A DNA stretch of 64,000 bases from Tyto alba (GCF_018691265.1 NW_024881272.1:20139323-20203322), one strand, 5' to 3'; shown: positions 15,568 to 29,068, counted from the stretch's first letter. The notes: generated by a model not told the origin, from the sequence alone. A program made the numbers and translations.

Positions 15568-15585
15568 TTTTTTTTTTTTTTTTTT
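15568..15585. repeat. Poly(T) run, T18
   Basis: Eighteen consecutive T within a pyrimidine-rich stretch. On the minus strand it reads as poly(A), but I recognise no retroposed sequence on its 3' side in the plus-strand direction. Confidence 0.9.
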
Positions 15586-16760
15586 AATATTTATTTTACT
15601 CAAAACAGATCTAAGTAACATAAGGCAGTAAACAGTAAATTACTTGCTGTCAAAAACTGAAAAGCCTGCATGAACTGTGAATTGAAAATGCTAAAATTTT
15701 CTTTTGACTTTCCTTTTTGTTTCTATCACAAGGGATTTCATAGAGATGTATCTGTTTCCTACAAATGATAATTAAGATTCATATGACTATCTTGACTTAA
15801 AATTCAATAGAATGCTCATATAACCCTCTAGCGTTCCCCAAATCCTGGGTTATTAGTCTGAAACTGGCAAGTGCAGAATAGTAGAGAGAAAACTGGGACA
15901 GATATGTTCAACAATAATGCAAAAAGGTACAGAAGAACTATTGTGAAAAATAAAAATAAACTTCATTTTCCTATGCAGTGGAAGTACCTCAGGTGAAAAA
16001 AGTTATTATAATACACATTGAATGTAACTGAAATACAGATCTAAACCTTTAAACATATTCTCCTGTTTTTAATGGTATAAAATATTCACTGTAGTCAGTA
16101 AATTAGGCAATGATTGAAGAAGTGGTGGGTTATGAAATTTAATTTGTTATATTTCTATATAAGGACAGGAAAAGGACTCTGTTTTTTTTATCTCTTCTAC
16201 TAGGTTAAAACATTTAATAAATTTCCACCAGGAATAATTTTTATTTACAATTGAAAGATAAAACAGACACCTTCAACAAACAAACTTTTAATATAAGTAA
16301 TCTAATGTTTTAATTATCTTGGTTTTCTTGTGTTATTTCTGAACAGAAAAATGTAAGAAAAGTATTTCAGTGCTTCCATTCCAAAATCAGCTACAACTTT
16401 GAGCATTATATTTGTATTAATTTCTTGCTTACAGATATTATACAGCAAAATAATAGATGTATTTATCTGGATTATATTTACATTTGAAGACAATTGTTGA
16501 CATTAGTAAAATTGTCATCTTTTACATGTCTTTCTGCTTTTACTCCCAACATTCAGACCTGTGTGAGCATTTTGTTGTTACTAATCATTCCACTCATTTA
16601 TAGATACAAGTAAAGTCAGTTCCTGAATATTTTTTTTTGTTTCTTTCTATTTTGCACTGTTGACTTCTACAAAGAAAAATAATTCAGTAGCTTTGTGAAA
16701 ATAAATACCTTTGTCAGAAAAAGAATTTCAGTGCTTTTACCAGTGAACTAGTTTGTTTTT

Positions 16761-16762
<2 letters not shown>
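15586..16762. other. AT-rich non-coding DNA
   Basis: Very AT-rich with many TAAT-type words and no open frame of note. I recognise no element. Confidence 0.55.

Positions 16763-16797
<35 letters not shown>
16763..16797. repeat. Poly(T) tract, T35
   Basis: Thirty-five consecutive T, the longest homopolymer in the window, preceded by T/G-rich sequence (from about 16751) and followed by a pyrimidine-rich stretch to about 16840. It could be the poly(A) tail of a minus-strand retroposed copy or simple slippage growth. The sequence to the right does not resemble any gene or SINE I recognise. The exact length is prone to assembly error. Confidence 0.9.
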
Positions 16798-16805
<8 letters not shown>

Positions 16806-19800
16806 TTTTTCTTCTCTTACATGTTCTGTCTTTCTGAAAATTTTTCCACTTAGCATATGGTCCTTGTAAGAAACACAACCTCTAGCATTTTAAAAATTTG
16901 GGCTACATAATGATTATAAAATCATGCAAAAGAGGAAAATATTTCTGAGGAATAAGAAGAAATATTTGGTAAAACCATATTTTCTTGTTTAGTTTGAATT
17001 ATTCTCTGGATTCAATCTATGATTCTCAAGTTTATAAATTGCAATATGAATGACTTTGAGGAATTCTGAAAAAAAAATATCTCTGCTTTTACTTTTAATG
17101 CTGAGACAGGAATCAGAGTGCCTCAATATTGCCCACCATTTTTTTTCTCATGGAATTTCTAAATCAGGCTTCGGTTATTTTTTTTTATTTTGTGTTCTCT
17201 TCCTTCATTCACCTTCTGACGTGTATATAGATCAAAGATGGTTGAAAAATTCAGTTAGACATTTCATGTGTATTTTGATGACCAAGTCTCTGAATCTTTT
17301 GCTGGAACACTGGGGAGTGGTTCAGTGTTCTTTGATCCTAGATTATACAACAATGTTTTCTTTGATTACAACTTCTCATTGCATAATAGCCAGTTCTCCC
17401 CTTTTTTTTTTTCCCTGTAATATCTGAGATAGTCTGTTTTAGGATAACCAGAACAAAAAAAAAAAAAAAAGAAGGAATTCTGAGCATGAGTCTCTAATCA
17501 ACACAAGTTAGAGGACAGTGTTTGTTTCTGTGCTGAATAGATGCATATGGCAAGTGCTTTGAAACAAGTCAGGACTAAAAGGAAATGATCTGCAGTCCTC
17601 TGCTTGAGCACATGTTTAGATGAGATTAAAAAAAAAAAAAAAAAAAAAGAAAGGAAAAGCAGATTTAAGGATTTATTAGACCTCAAAGTGGGAAGCAGAT
17701 GTAAAGTTTAAGGGTAGTAATGCTTAAACTCTCATGTAACTGTTCAGAAACAGACATGTAATATAAGACAAACAGTCATCTTTGAAATTAAAAGCCATTA
17801 TGATTTCAGTGTTGCCACAAAATCAATATCCTAGCCTAATTCACCAAAGCCACAGTAAAGAAAATGAAATAACTAAAATATCTTCATGAGGTCAACCTGT
17901 CAAAGAAACTTATACTACAATACGATTTTACGTTGTTCAGTGGCTTACTGAACAATAGGTTTCTTTTATCTTTTGAAGTCTACAATAGGTCCCAAGAGAA
18001 ACGAAGCACCGAAAGCATGAAGCCCCTGTATCAGAACATGTCACCAATGAAACGTAAAATGAACCCTTAACAATGGATTAAGTTTTTTTTCTTGACTAAA
18101 ATCTCTCTTCTTAATTTAAAAAGATGAAACTGTAGTAACCTCTTAAACTCTGTTCTGTCTCTTTTTGAAGGAGAAATTTTGATTTCAAGTGTGTCAATAT
18201 CTTGTATCCTTTTAGAAGAAAAGCACTTTGAAAAGGAGCCGTTTTCTTCATCTTGTTTCCTACACATCATGGGGAGAGGAAGAATATTCTTTAGGAAAGA
18301 TGGAGTTATGAGCATATACCTGTACCATGTGAGTCATTTGGCAGAGAGTCATTGTGGTATAGCTGCAAAAGTTGGTCCTTCATGCCATTAGAAAATTTAA
18401 GATTTTATTTATAAGGATGATGGTCTGCCTGGGTCAATGCACATGTGCTGGGCCATAGAAATCCATAATGGTCTCTTTAGTACAGGGCTTTAAATAGTCT
18501 CCTCAGTAAAAATGATTTTATAGTAAATTTAGGAAAAACCTGAATTGCAATTTTAGGACTAATTTAGTTATCTAGTATTGATTGCACTTAATTAGTTAGT
18601 GATTTAACATAGGCTCCCAGAGATTTAGGAAGAAGCTATTATTGTATTGCTATTGTATACCTTTCTGAAAGTGTGGGATTTCATTATTATTAAAGTCTAC
18701 TTTCAGTTGCACTAGAGAAATACTTTGAGTAAAAACTCTGAAACAAAAGAAAAAAATCATTAGATCAACACCTTGTTTCTCAGTCTCAGCAGATCAGAAG
18801 CTGTCCCTCACAATATTTCTACACTGAGCAATGCAATGTTATGATAGCATCTACTGTCTCTTTTTCAGTTAACTAAATTGGTTACAGTGGAAGACCACAC
18901 TCATCTAGCTGTTCTACTTACAGAAAAGCTAATTTGAGCATCTTTACCTGGCAATGCATCTGCTTACAGTTATCTATTGTCAGGATTTTAATTTGCCAAA
19001 TACTTTCAGCCATGTAATGCTGCTTTTACTTCTTGCCAGTTCTGTGTTGGCTTTGGATCTTGATAATGAATGCTGATAAATAATTCTTTAGTATCCTTGT
19101 AAAAATGCCATCAGAAATTGTCTAGAAGTGAAATAGTGATAGTCCTGACCATGGTTGATTAAAAGGTGTAGGGCATATTCTTCTGTTACATATTCATAAA
19201 TAAAAAGGAAATTTACAACACTTTATATTTAAAGGCTTCACCTAAAATGTGCTAATGTCAGTAAAAGTTCTTTTGTTGATTTCAGGGGTGAGTTAGTGGA
19301 TTGTATTTTGCAGGTAGTTCTGGCTGAAGAAAAGAAGTCAAAAGATTTATTAAGCATTAGAAAAATGCAATCTGATTAGAAATTAGACATTCCTAGCTAA
19401 TTGTACATGATGAAAAAAGGAAAAAAAAAAAAGTTAGTTTTGGGGTAATCATGAAGATAGCTTTCCCAAATCAAGATAGGGAACACTGTGAAAAAGGTTG
19501 TCCATAAATAAACCCAACTGGCAAGGAGACATTTCTACGTGATCTGTGGCATCCAGTCCATTAGTACAATAAGAGGATGAATAGAAATCTACTTCAGAAA
19601 AAGAACAGAAATTCCCATGTGCTACCACTTCTTGGAAACACCTATTTTCTGAGTAAATGTAAAGTAAGGAGGAGTATATCTGGTATTTATTTCTGTTTGG
19701 GAATATGTCTCAGTGTGGAGAAATAGTTTATATTGGCTGGCATACACGATTAAGTCTGACTAAGATACAGATATTCTATTGTTTTCTTCTGGATTAAGTG

Positions 19801-20029
19801 AATGGCAAAGGGTTGTTACAGAAACTGTTTCATATAATCCCTGACTAAAGGGACAAACACACCCAGTCACTTTTCAAGATCTAAGAAGGAACAGAAAGAA
19901 CTTTAAAAATTCAACAGTAATGGAGAAGTGATTTGACAAGTCACGGTTAGAACCACAAAGATCATTCCTCTAACATTTGAGAAAATGAAACCTACTTGGT
20001 ACTCCTTCATCACCATGCATGCACCCTCA
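16798..20029. other. Non-coding DNA with A-tracts
   Basis: Contains A16 at 17455-17470 and A21 at 17628-17648. A 125-codon plus-strand frame (17050-17427) is rich in Leu, Phe and Ser from T-rich DNA and looks like a chance frame. A TAAT-rich patch at 18540-18610 (with TTAATTAG) could hold homeodomain-type sites, but such words are expected by chance at this composition. Confidence 0.5.
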
Positions 20030-20420
20030 ATTAAAGCAGTGCCCCTGATAGCAGGCAGTATAATCTGCATTTTATTTCACTCATGAGCAAAATAACAAGT
20101 TACTCAGGCCTGCGGCACTCATGAGTGATATGGGCCGTGTAATATCCTCTCCATTGAGTTTCCTATTATTAAGCTTGAAATAAAGAGTTCAAAATTAACT
20201 GTGACAATGATTTTATCTAGCATTGGCATCACCATTAGCTTCTGCAGTTTACTGCTAATAAAAGTTTAAATTTGCTATTACTTGTAATAACCTTTTTGCC
20301 ACCTTAGCTGTAGGAATTAGACAAAGCACCCTGCCAAAACATGGCTAATGACATTTTCTAGTTGCGCGAAAGAATTGGCTAGAAATAGTCACTGTTATTT
20401 ATAAAGTCTTAATACAATGA
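20030..20420. promoter_or_regulatory. Candidate conserved non-coding element
   Basis: About 390 bp that is not low-complexity, has no open frame and reads like a vertebrate conserved non-coding element: CTCATGAG occurs at both 20081-20088 and 20118-20125, with several TAAT/ATTA words. An E2F-like site, TTGCGCGAAA at 20362-20371, keeps two CpGs in a CpG-poor setting. The call rests on sequence texture alone, since no alignment was available. It may be ordinary intergenic DNA. Confidence 0.25.
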
Positions 20421-21483
20421 AGTACAATATTTGGTACTTCAGCTGATTAATTTGAAGCACATGCTTATTTTAGCAGGCATCAGTGTTTCATGGTTCACAT
20501 ATTTAGCTGACTAACTTTGCATGCAGTCTGTCAAATGCATAAGCATTCTCTCTGCAGCTGTCAGGCTGCTTTGAAAAACAGACACACAAGTGAGTACAGG
20601 TAACTTCATATTTCTGAAGCATTGCCAAGATATTCTGTTTAGAATGGATGTTAATGAGGCAAAATCCTGAAAAACTTTCAGATCCTAAAGATATCATCCC
20701 AAAAGAATTTTATATAGTGCTGTCCTGATCTTTTCTATACTGGTATAAATCAAGAACAACTGCACTTGAGTCATTGGACTTGTACCATAGCATAAGCTGT
20801 GGGACTGAAATCTGGGGCTCAAAATCCACTTTATTATCCTTACAATCTTTGTTTATCCTTTTCACATCTTTTCTAAGCTATTGGTTTTCATGCTTCCTAT
20901 GTGCAATTTGCAATGATTTCACTGGGGCAAGGATTTCAGCATCTTTCATCTGACATAGTGCCATCCAGAAGTACAGATTGTTAAATAATGGTAAAAATCA
21001 CAAAAGAATTAAGGAGAGGCATGCCAATGAAGAGGCAAAAGCAAAACACTCAAGCTGAAGTGGAAAAAACATTTAGATCTCATTAGATAGAGTCTTCTAA
21101 GTAGATACACAAATTCTGTACAACTGCAGAGTCACACAGGTCCTAATAGGATGCAGAGGGAACAAGAAACCAGGTAAAGTAACCAATAGGGGAATTGACT
21201 GATGGTGAATATATATCAAATACCTTTTTTGACATAGTTTTCACAGCTTGGAATACTGACTTTAAGATATATGCCTATGCTTTTCTTTTAAAATGTATTT
21301 TTCTTTTTAAAAGTGAATGGTCACTTATTCCCTTTTAAATAACATATAATTGGTTAGTTCAATTATGCAGGATGTGATTCTGTGTTCACATACAAATCTT
21401 TACATGCCTGGAACTTGACCTGGCTTTTGGATTGTATACTATTCTAGAGACAAATACCTAGTAAAGCTGTTCCAGAAAGTAAT
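20421..21483. other. AT-rich non-coding DNA
   Basis: No gene, repeat or motif recognised. Confidence 0.55.
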
Positions 21484-21524
21484 AAAAAAAAAAAAAAAAA
21501 AAAAGGGGGGGTGGGAGGGGGGAG
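21484..21524 (+). repeat. A21 followed by G-rich purine tract, G-quadruplex motif
   Basis: A21 (21484-21504) is followed directly by G7, T, G3, A, G6, A, G. Apart from one T the whole 41-base stretch is purine on the plus strand. The G-rich half fits a four-run G-quadruplex with one-base loops if G7 supplies two runs. AATAAA-like sequence occurs immediately before the A run, so a retroposed poly(A) tail is possible, but no source sequence is recognised upstream. Confidence 0.8.
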
Positions 21525-24409
21525 TTTAAAAGACTGATTGAATAGAAAGGAGCCTAGGAGGTCATAGTTCTGTAACCTTGGGATTTAGACATTGCCAGAG
21601 AGAGGGGAAGATCTTGGTTTCAGTCACTGCTCTGTGGCAGTAACAGTTTTATGTGACAGTTGCTAAATATACATAATTTTTGGAGAATAGATTGCTAAGT
21701 AGTGTCTCAACTCCTAGAGCTGAGAGTATTAAATGTATATTCTAAACAGAAGGTGGCCATGGTGTTCCTTGTGGCCTTACTCTGGCATAAATGATCTTTA
21801 ATTCTTCATTTTGTGCATGTGGAACAACTGTAGATGAAGCAGAGAGTATTGTATTCATTTCCTCTCCTCATTTCTTCCCTTTGTCACGATGTGATGGTTG
21901 GGAAACTGCAGGGAGATGGGTGAAACTAATACGAATGTCATGAAGGACTGAAATGAACAGAGCCAGGGTTTTCCAGGACTACAGTGGCCAGATGTGTGTC
22001 TTCTTGATCATCCAGTGGAATTAGAACATAAGAAAGTAACAGAGAGTTGTCAGGAGATCAAGAGGAAGAAGAGAGATCTTGTTGATGCTCATCATGTGCC
22101 TGCAGTTCTATTTTTGATTGCTTATTTTCCCTTTCCCCACTGCCTCATCATTACTTCATAAGAACCAGGCAGAAAGTAATGGACCATGGGAATAGCAAAA
22201 AGAAGTTAATTTAAAGGAAGCTAAGACTGAAGCATGATCACAAGTCGGGAAGGAGAATTCAGGTGAGTGTGTGAAAGCTGGTAGAGAGAGAAGAGTGAAA
22301 GGACTGACAAAAGGATAGGTGCTATGGGGTTAAGATATTCTTTCTCTGCTAATTTACTCTATTATCCTTTAGTCTAGACTTTGGCTACCAGGGCAGTTCA
22401 AGAGAGAAAAGCTATAGCAGTGTCATCAAATCAGTTTTATTTTGAAGAAAAAAATGAAGAATTTTTAGGTAGTATTTTTTCATCTTTCATTTCTTTCTCT
22501 ATTTCTCACCTCCCTCCACCTTAGGCTCCCAGCTTGGATTTTATATATCATGCAAAGCTTCTTTCATTAATAGCAGCTCAGATTACCCTGATTATAGTAC
22601 CATGTCTTTAGAGTGCTAGTCCAGCAAAGAGATTATTTTAATAATGATGCACTCAGTACACATCTTACAAATATGCAGTTTCAGTTCTTTGAGTAGCATT
22701 TGTAGTTCTTGTTTCTTTCTTCTAGATTTTAAATTAGTTTTTTTATTTTAAATAATTTAACTTGCTTGAAACCATGGCTGTGTGGAGACATAGGCTCATT
22801 ATGTTGATACATCAGCTGAGAGAAATCTCAGCAGTGAGGATGACGATGAAGGTTGCAATATATTATCTTACAAAAGGTCATTCTGATGTTACTCTTCTTA
22901 GTGCTGCCATCAAGAGGTCAGTGCTCCAAGCAATATGCTGATATCATGTGGGTGTAGGTGTTCATAGATAGGCTTGAATACTTCTTGAGACTTTTAGAGC
23001 AGTGAAGAAATATTTTTAATTGGAGGAGCTCCAACTCTAGCCTTGAAGCTCTGTTGACACTAATTCTGATGGCAATAATATGTTGAATATATGGTGAATA
23101 ATTTCTAACTAGTGCTAGGCAATGGACTTCCAAAACTTCCAAGTTCAAGGAACTGTTTTGAATTTCCATTTGAAAATGTTGTAGGTATATTTGCATGTGA
23201 TGTCTGAGAAAGTACTGAACAAAGGATAAAATGCTCTGTTCCTAAGTAACTTGAACATGCAAAATGTTTCGTTCTGTGTCTTCTGCTTCCTCCCTAGAGT
23301 AGAAGAACACTGGGAGGGAGAATGAGAGACATTAACAATATTTCATCACCAAAATGATGGATTTCTAGTAGCTTGCTTTTGTGCATATCTTGCTACTTTA
23401 GTTCAAGAGGTTCTCTTTAGGTATATCAAAACTAAATAATCTTTTAGACCCCATTCCTGAAAAGATTGTTCTTAGTTCTGTTCATATGCTGAACTCTCAA
23501 GTCAGTGGTACCTCTGACATAAATGAAATGCTAAAAATTAAACATCTGTGTAATTAGTCACAGAAGTAAGGATAGGTAACACCAACAATTTCCTGAGTTG
23601 TTCTGTAAGCGCAGTGAAGTCAGTATATATGTATCAGTCAGACATTTTATTTTAATGAAGGGATATTCTTCTTTAGACCTGGTAAAAAGAGCAATGAAAA
23701 TTATATCTATGCCACTTTTTATCTTTCAGGGTATATTAGATGTTTTCCATAATAAATCTTGACCTCTACAAGCTTTATCTGAATGACACAGATCAGGTAG
23801 TCGTCCTACCTATGTGATTAAATTCAGATGGTGCTAATATATTTTTACCTGATATGCTTTGGCCATGGTTCCATCACCTTTAAGGCTATGCATTCAGAAG
23901 TGATACTTTCAGCCAATCACCTTTTAATTAAAAATGTAATTTAAATTTTCTTCTTTCCTGACACAAGTGAAATTCCTATACTAAAATTACACTCCCTTCC
24001 CCTTTCCCTTCCTTCTCTGTTTTTTTTGCGTTTTGAGTGTACGTTTCAAACAGGTCAGCATGTGTTACCTTAAGTGGAATGAGCATACTTAAAGACTATA
24101 TATGATCCTCTCGTGATACAGCTGTTAAAAAAGGATTCTAGGTTTTAAGTTGAAAGACCATGGCCGTCTTACCTTGATGACAAACATGCTACAGAGTTAA
24201 TGTCAAAATTAGGATATTTTTTGACTGAGATGCTCTGTAGAGAGAGAATTGGATATAGAGCAGCTTGAAATTCAAATTGAGTGGATATGCAAAATAAACT
24301 TTAATCAAAATTTGTGAAAGTCTCTCTTTTAGAGAGAAGGCATTGCTTAAAGTATCCAAGTCTGTCAAACAGTCGTTCTCAGTGGGTACTTGTGTCATTT
24401 ATTTCTGAG
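21525..24409. other. Non-coding DNA
   Basis: Mixed AT-rich sequence. A minus-strand 92-codon frame (22918-23196) shows no known motif. No repeat family recognised. Confidence 0.5.
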
Positions 24410-24670
24410 TCAGCATAGTGGGGAAAGAAGCTGAGGAGGGCAGTGTGGGTTGTGGATGTCCTCAGCATACGAGGTGGTTTCTGGGCTGTGGGAGTGCCGC
24501 AGTACCACCATGGTCACCAGTTCTCTTGCTCTGAACTTTGTTTCCTTTCCCTGTCTTAGCATGCTCTCTAGCTGGCCTGACCTGCTGTTTGGGGTTTCCA
24601 TGTGTCTTTCTCTGGCCAGACGGGGCTGTTGTGAACCGTCCCATCTTCTTGTGTAGCTTCTATCCAGAGC
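24410..24670. other. GC-richer patch with overlapping frames on both strands
   Basis: Open frames of 60-68 codons overlap on both strands (24410-24656), as expected when GC content rises and stop codons become rarer. The sequence resembles no gene or transposon I recognise. It could be a decayed repeat. Confidence 0.3.
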
Positions 24671-25569
24671 AATTAATTTTTGTGGTATAAGTGGAAAGGG
24701 AAGGAATTGAGGAGGAGAAGAAGAAAAAATATGAAAAAGCTCCTTTCAGCACAAGATTCGTTTTGGCTAAGTTAAAGTAATTGTGGAAGTATGGTTGTAA
24801 AAGCAGTAACATATAGCTAATGACAGAAACAATTGTTCTTAGTGTAACTTAATTATGTTAATCGATTTGACAACTTGAGAGAAAGGGTTTTTTGTATGAA
24901 TGAGTGTTAGCTGGAAGAATTCCTGTGGAGTGGAGATAGAAACTGCGATTTAGCACCAGTGAGTAGAGGGAGATCGGTAGGAGGAACAGTAAGATGACTG
25001 TAATGGGCCATAAAACTAATGTCTTTATTGAATCCATGATTTTTAGTATCCGTTAGTTATTGAGTTGCTGGATTAGCTCTGGAAGGTATTCTGTAAATCT
25101 TGTGTGGGGGTGAAGGCTGAAAGGTCATTGGGGAGGGGCTATTTTGTGAAAACATTTTCCTGCTAATAGCTGTATTCTTTCTTTTTATTGACCATATGAA
25201 TTTACTTTGGCACAAAATATATGAATTGTTTTTAAAATGGTTGCTATGAGAACATTGTCCTCCCCAGTATAGGGTTCACTGGGTGGTAAAATAACATCCC
25301 ATACCATCACAGCTTGCCTTAAAAATGTATAAACCTGAACATGACTCTAAGAGGCTTTTGGCATGGGCTTATACTTCCTCATCCTGCTCTCAGATGCTGA
25401 ATTTGCTCTCATAGCAAAAGTCTCCAGGATATCCAACAATTGCATGCTATTAGAGAAGGAAAAGCATTTTGGAGTGCTCCAGAGAAATAAAAGTTCTAAG
25501 GAAAGTTAATAGGTTTTATTTGGACCTTTTATCAAGTCTGAAAGAGAAGAAATAAACTCCCCAGTGAAG
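24671..25569. other. AT-rich non-coding DNA
   Basis: No gene or repeat recognised. A purine-rich stretch (A/G) lies at about 24694-24730. Confidence 0.55.
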
Positions 25570-26110
25570 TATCATTAGACACAACTTTTGGCAGTCAGTG
25601 TAACAGCTCTGGCACTGACTGGTCCCACTCTCCCGTGCTGGCTTGTGGCCTTACCTCTTTCCTTGTCCCAGCTCCTCTGAGTCCCTTAGTTAGCTGGGAC
25701 AGCTTACTGTAATGACAGAAAACTATTTAGATAGTTTACTGGATGAGTCTTCTTCTGACTTGTTGTGCTGATTTGGCTCAACAAATGGCCTGCTCATGCA
25801 GGCATGGTTGGGTGAATGCTGCAGGCGGTGGGAGGGAGGGGAAGGACAACAGGAGGGGGTGGTGAGGCAGGAGCAGGGCACCTTCAGCAGCAGCCAGGCC
25901 TTAGATCAGCTTGGGCATTTCATCTGGCTCTGCGGCTGGGTGGGTTAGTGGCATGAACACCTCAATATGTGGGTCAGCTGGGCAGCTTGAGAAAGAAGGG
26001 AAATAGGCCGCTGAGAAATAGGGAAGTAAGAGACTGTCAGCAGGAGGAGGTGTGTGAGAGGAAGGCTGTGGTGGGCCATAACCAGTGTCTCAGCTGGGTC
26101 TGTGATTCTT
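25570..26110. repeat. Candidate unclassified GC-rich dispersed repeat
   Basis: About 540 bp that is distinctly GC-rich against AT-rich flanks, with no long open frame on the plus strand. It holds a perfect 7-bp inverted repeat with a 4-base loop (AAACTAT/ATAGTTT, 25720-25737) and a G-rich tract at 25830-25858 with G3, G3, G4 and G5 runs. The composition and sharp change at its edges resemble a decayed LTR or similar element. I cannot name a family and see no clear target-site duplication, so the boundaries are approximate. Confidence 0.3.
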
Positions 26111-29068
26111 TTTTCTAATTCAGTAGGGTTATGAATTTCAATTTCTGTGAACATCTTTTGAAGGATTTTTGTAGATCTCTGTGGTGAGAAGTGAGAATAA
26201 TGGGTGTGAATGTTTATGAATGCTGAAGAGTGACTAAGCCATCAGAAAAGAAGACCTGTAAAAATGTTAGTTTGCAAAGACTACAAGGAGCTTAACATAT
26301 AGTCCACTGCTATTTCTAGCAGGAACTGAGGGAAAATCCCACACTTTTTAACCTTAAACACAATTTGTCATGAACACTATACCTTAGCAGCTTCAAGAGA
26401 AATTGCACTTTCATTCTTGTGGAGCTTTTAGCTTGTTCTTTAAGGTCCACAAGGCAAAAACTGCTGGCAGACCAATGACACTGAACAATCCTTCAAGAAC
26501 TACTAGGAGAAATTATCCTCAAACATTTCATCTTTTGAAAAGCCAGCTTTCCTCTCAGAGAGAACAGTCAGTCTATTAGCTACAAAATATATCTGGCTCC
26601 ATTATTGCAACAAATCAGGCGTCTGGTGGTAGGCACAGGAAATATAAGCTTAAGTATAGAGTCTCAGCTCTTGGAGTAATTCTTGTTCTTGTAAGCATTC
26701 AAGGGAGGCTGGAGTGCTGTCAGAGCATGAGATGTTATTCTGCTGGCTGGTGACATCCACAGTGTGTCTTATCTTTTTATTAAAAAAAAAAAAAACAACA
26801 AAAAACCTCATAAGTACAACTAGATACAAATAAAGTAAGCATCATGAGAATGAAAGAATGGCTGAAACCGTAAAGCAACTGTAACAAATTAGGTTATATT
26901 TGCCTGACTCTTGAGATAGCCTGAAAGAGTAATCCTGAATAACAGTGTTTTTACCCAGAAGCTCAGATTTAATTCCCAAGTCTTGAGCACCTCTGTCCAA
27001 CACAGAGCTTCGGTGACTTTGTTGTGGAGAGGCAGAGCAGACAGGACCTTTTGACATGTGTAGGCATTTCACAGTGAGTAACTGCTGTGTCCCCTCCTTT
27101 ATCCTAATTTCCATTTTTGAAGAGAGAAGGAAAACTGAGTGTTTAAAATAGATTTATGGTCCTGGAAACATAATGATGCAGGAGAAGGGTGCTTGCATTT
27201 ATATCACTTAAGCAAGGTCCTTGGTCATAACCCTGGAAAATCTTAAAATCATGGCTTTATTATGCACAGGAAAACTATTTTAGGCAGGCTTCAGGAGCTT
27301 GTCGGTTACTAGGAGCACAGACCTAAGAAGCCAATGTTATCATGTTCGTAATAAGAGGATCTTCATAACATATTTTCCTCTTCATATTGCTGCTAGATTT
27401 ATAATATTATAAGCTACCAGAACAACCTGTGTGTCTGTGTTTAAAATACAAACTTTGCTGTGTAATGACTTACCACTAAATCCTGATGTATTTTTGTTTT
27501 GTTTCATTTCATTTTGTGGCTCATTTGTTGCTCTGCACTCCTAAAGATCTTCAACTCTGTGCTTTCTTTCTAAGTCATGAATGAATTTTTAAAATAAGCA
27601 CTTGTACTGTGAACCATAAAGCAAAATACAGAGATGGAATCAAAAGAAGGAGGTAAATTACTTTTAGTGTTCTGCAAAGAAACTTTCACTTGGCTTTTCC
27701 TGTTCTGAAACTGTAAAAATCAATATAGAAACATATATTCTGAAGGCAGGTCATCTGTGCACTGGGTGTTTGTAACAGTGAGCTTTGAAGGGGATACTTA
27801 TGTCCTGCCTGACATGAATCTACAGTTCTTTGCACTAAGTGTCCCCATGAAACTGCATTTTAGCTGTGGCTATCCGTCTCAGTGGCTATTACTTTTTACT
27901 GTTTCAGACTCCTATCTTTTATTATGGATTTGCTGATAGATCAATATGACACAGGCAAGATAAAAGTCAGTTAGCTGTACATGTCTATTATAAGCTTGAG
28001 ACGTCAGAGAGCATTTTTTTTGGAATAGAAAGAATATGCCATCCACCAGAAGTCACACAAATATTACTTTTCTGTTAAGTAAATCCAAGGTTCCTTTTAG
28101 TTTCCCTCCAGTCAATCCATTGTTGAACATCATTATTTTGAGATCCTCTTGGCCATTCAGCATCACTGAACTGAGGAAAACAGACCTGAAAAGTGAGAAT
28201 AGAAGTTGTTTTTTTGTGAGAAAGAGGCAGTAGATGGGAGTGCTGACATGTCCATATTCTAACAAGAAAAAATCATGGTATGCGTGCTCTATTATAAACT
28301 TTATTACAAGCCAGGGTGAAACTTGCCAGTTTTAAACTGACAGCATGAAAATAAAGAAGAGAAGTATAGGTTCTGTGATGAGACTTCAAAACTTCTGAGA
28401 ACAGGTGGAAATTGCCATAATAAAATCTCTGTTATGAAGCTGTCCAGCCGAAAAAATACCCTGGGGCCACTTTCTGATCTGGATAGGAGAGAAAGCTAGC
28501 AGGTCTGTGAGACCTGGGCCTGGCAGAACAGATTGTTGGGTGCACCATGGACTGCACCTGCCTGGGGCTGCAAGCGTGGCCCGTGATGCCTGCTCTATTA
28601 GAGCCTTTTAATTGTCTTCAGGGTCAAAAAAGTGTAGGACCGATTTTGAAGCTTTTCCTGAAATTAGGATGCATATGAAGGTTTCCTTTGATATTGATTC
28701 CTTCACAAGACTACTTTTCCTTGCTTAACAACCTGGCTTCATGAAATATTTAGAAAATCTCTTGGAGACTCTTTGTCAATTTCTTGAAATTGGCAACAGT
28801 TAGAAAAATTATTAACAGGGAACATACACACACCAACTATGATAAAATTCTTGTACTAAGATTTATAATATTGGTCCTCACCAAACCCAGTTTGCAGTTT
28901 TTCACAGGTTGGTCACCAACTTTTTAACTTGGACCTATATTTTACCTCTCAATTTGTGATGAGCCCCATTAAACTGTTTGTTCCCAAGAGCTGAGGGAAG
29001 GCTGGGGAACTGGATGTTTATATTTATTCTTTTCATTTATAGCTGCACTTTTCTGAAGATGTAACCAT
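26111..29068. other. Non-coding DNA
   Basis: AT-rich with an A14 run at 26782-26795 and a small GC-richer patch at about 28440-28600. A minus-strand 90-codon frame (26842-27114) has no recognisable motif. No repeat family recognised. Confidence 0.5.

Noticed and set aside
17050..17427. 125-codon plus-strand frame with hydrophobic stretches
   Set aside because: T-rich DNA encodes Leu, Phe and Ser by default. There is no family motif and no splice context.
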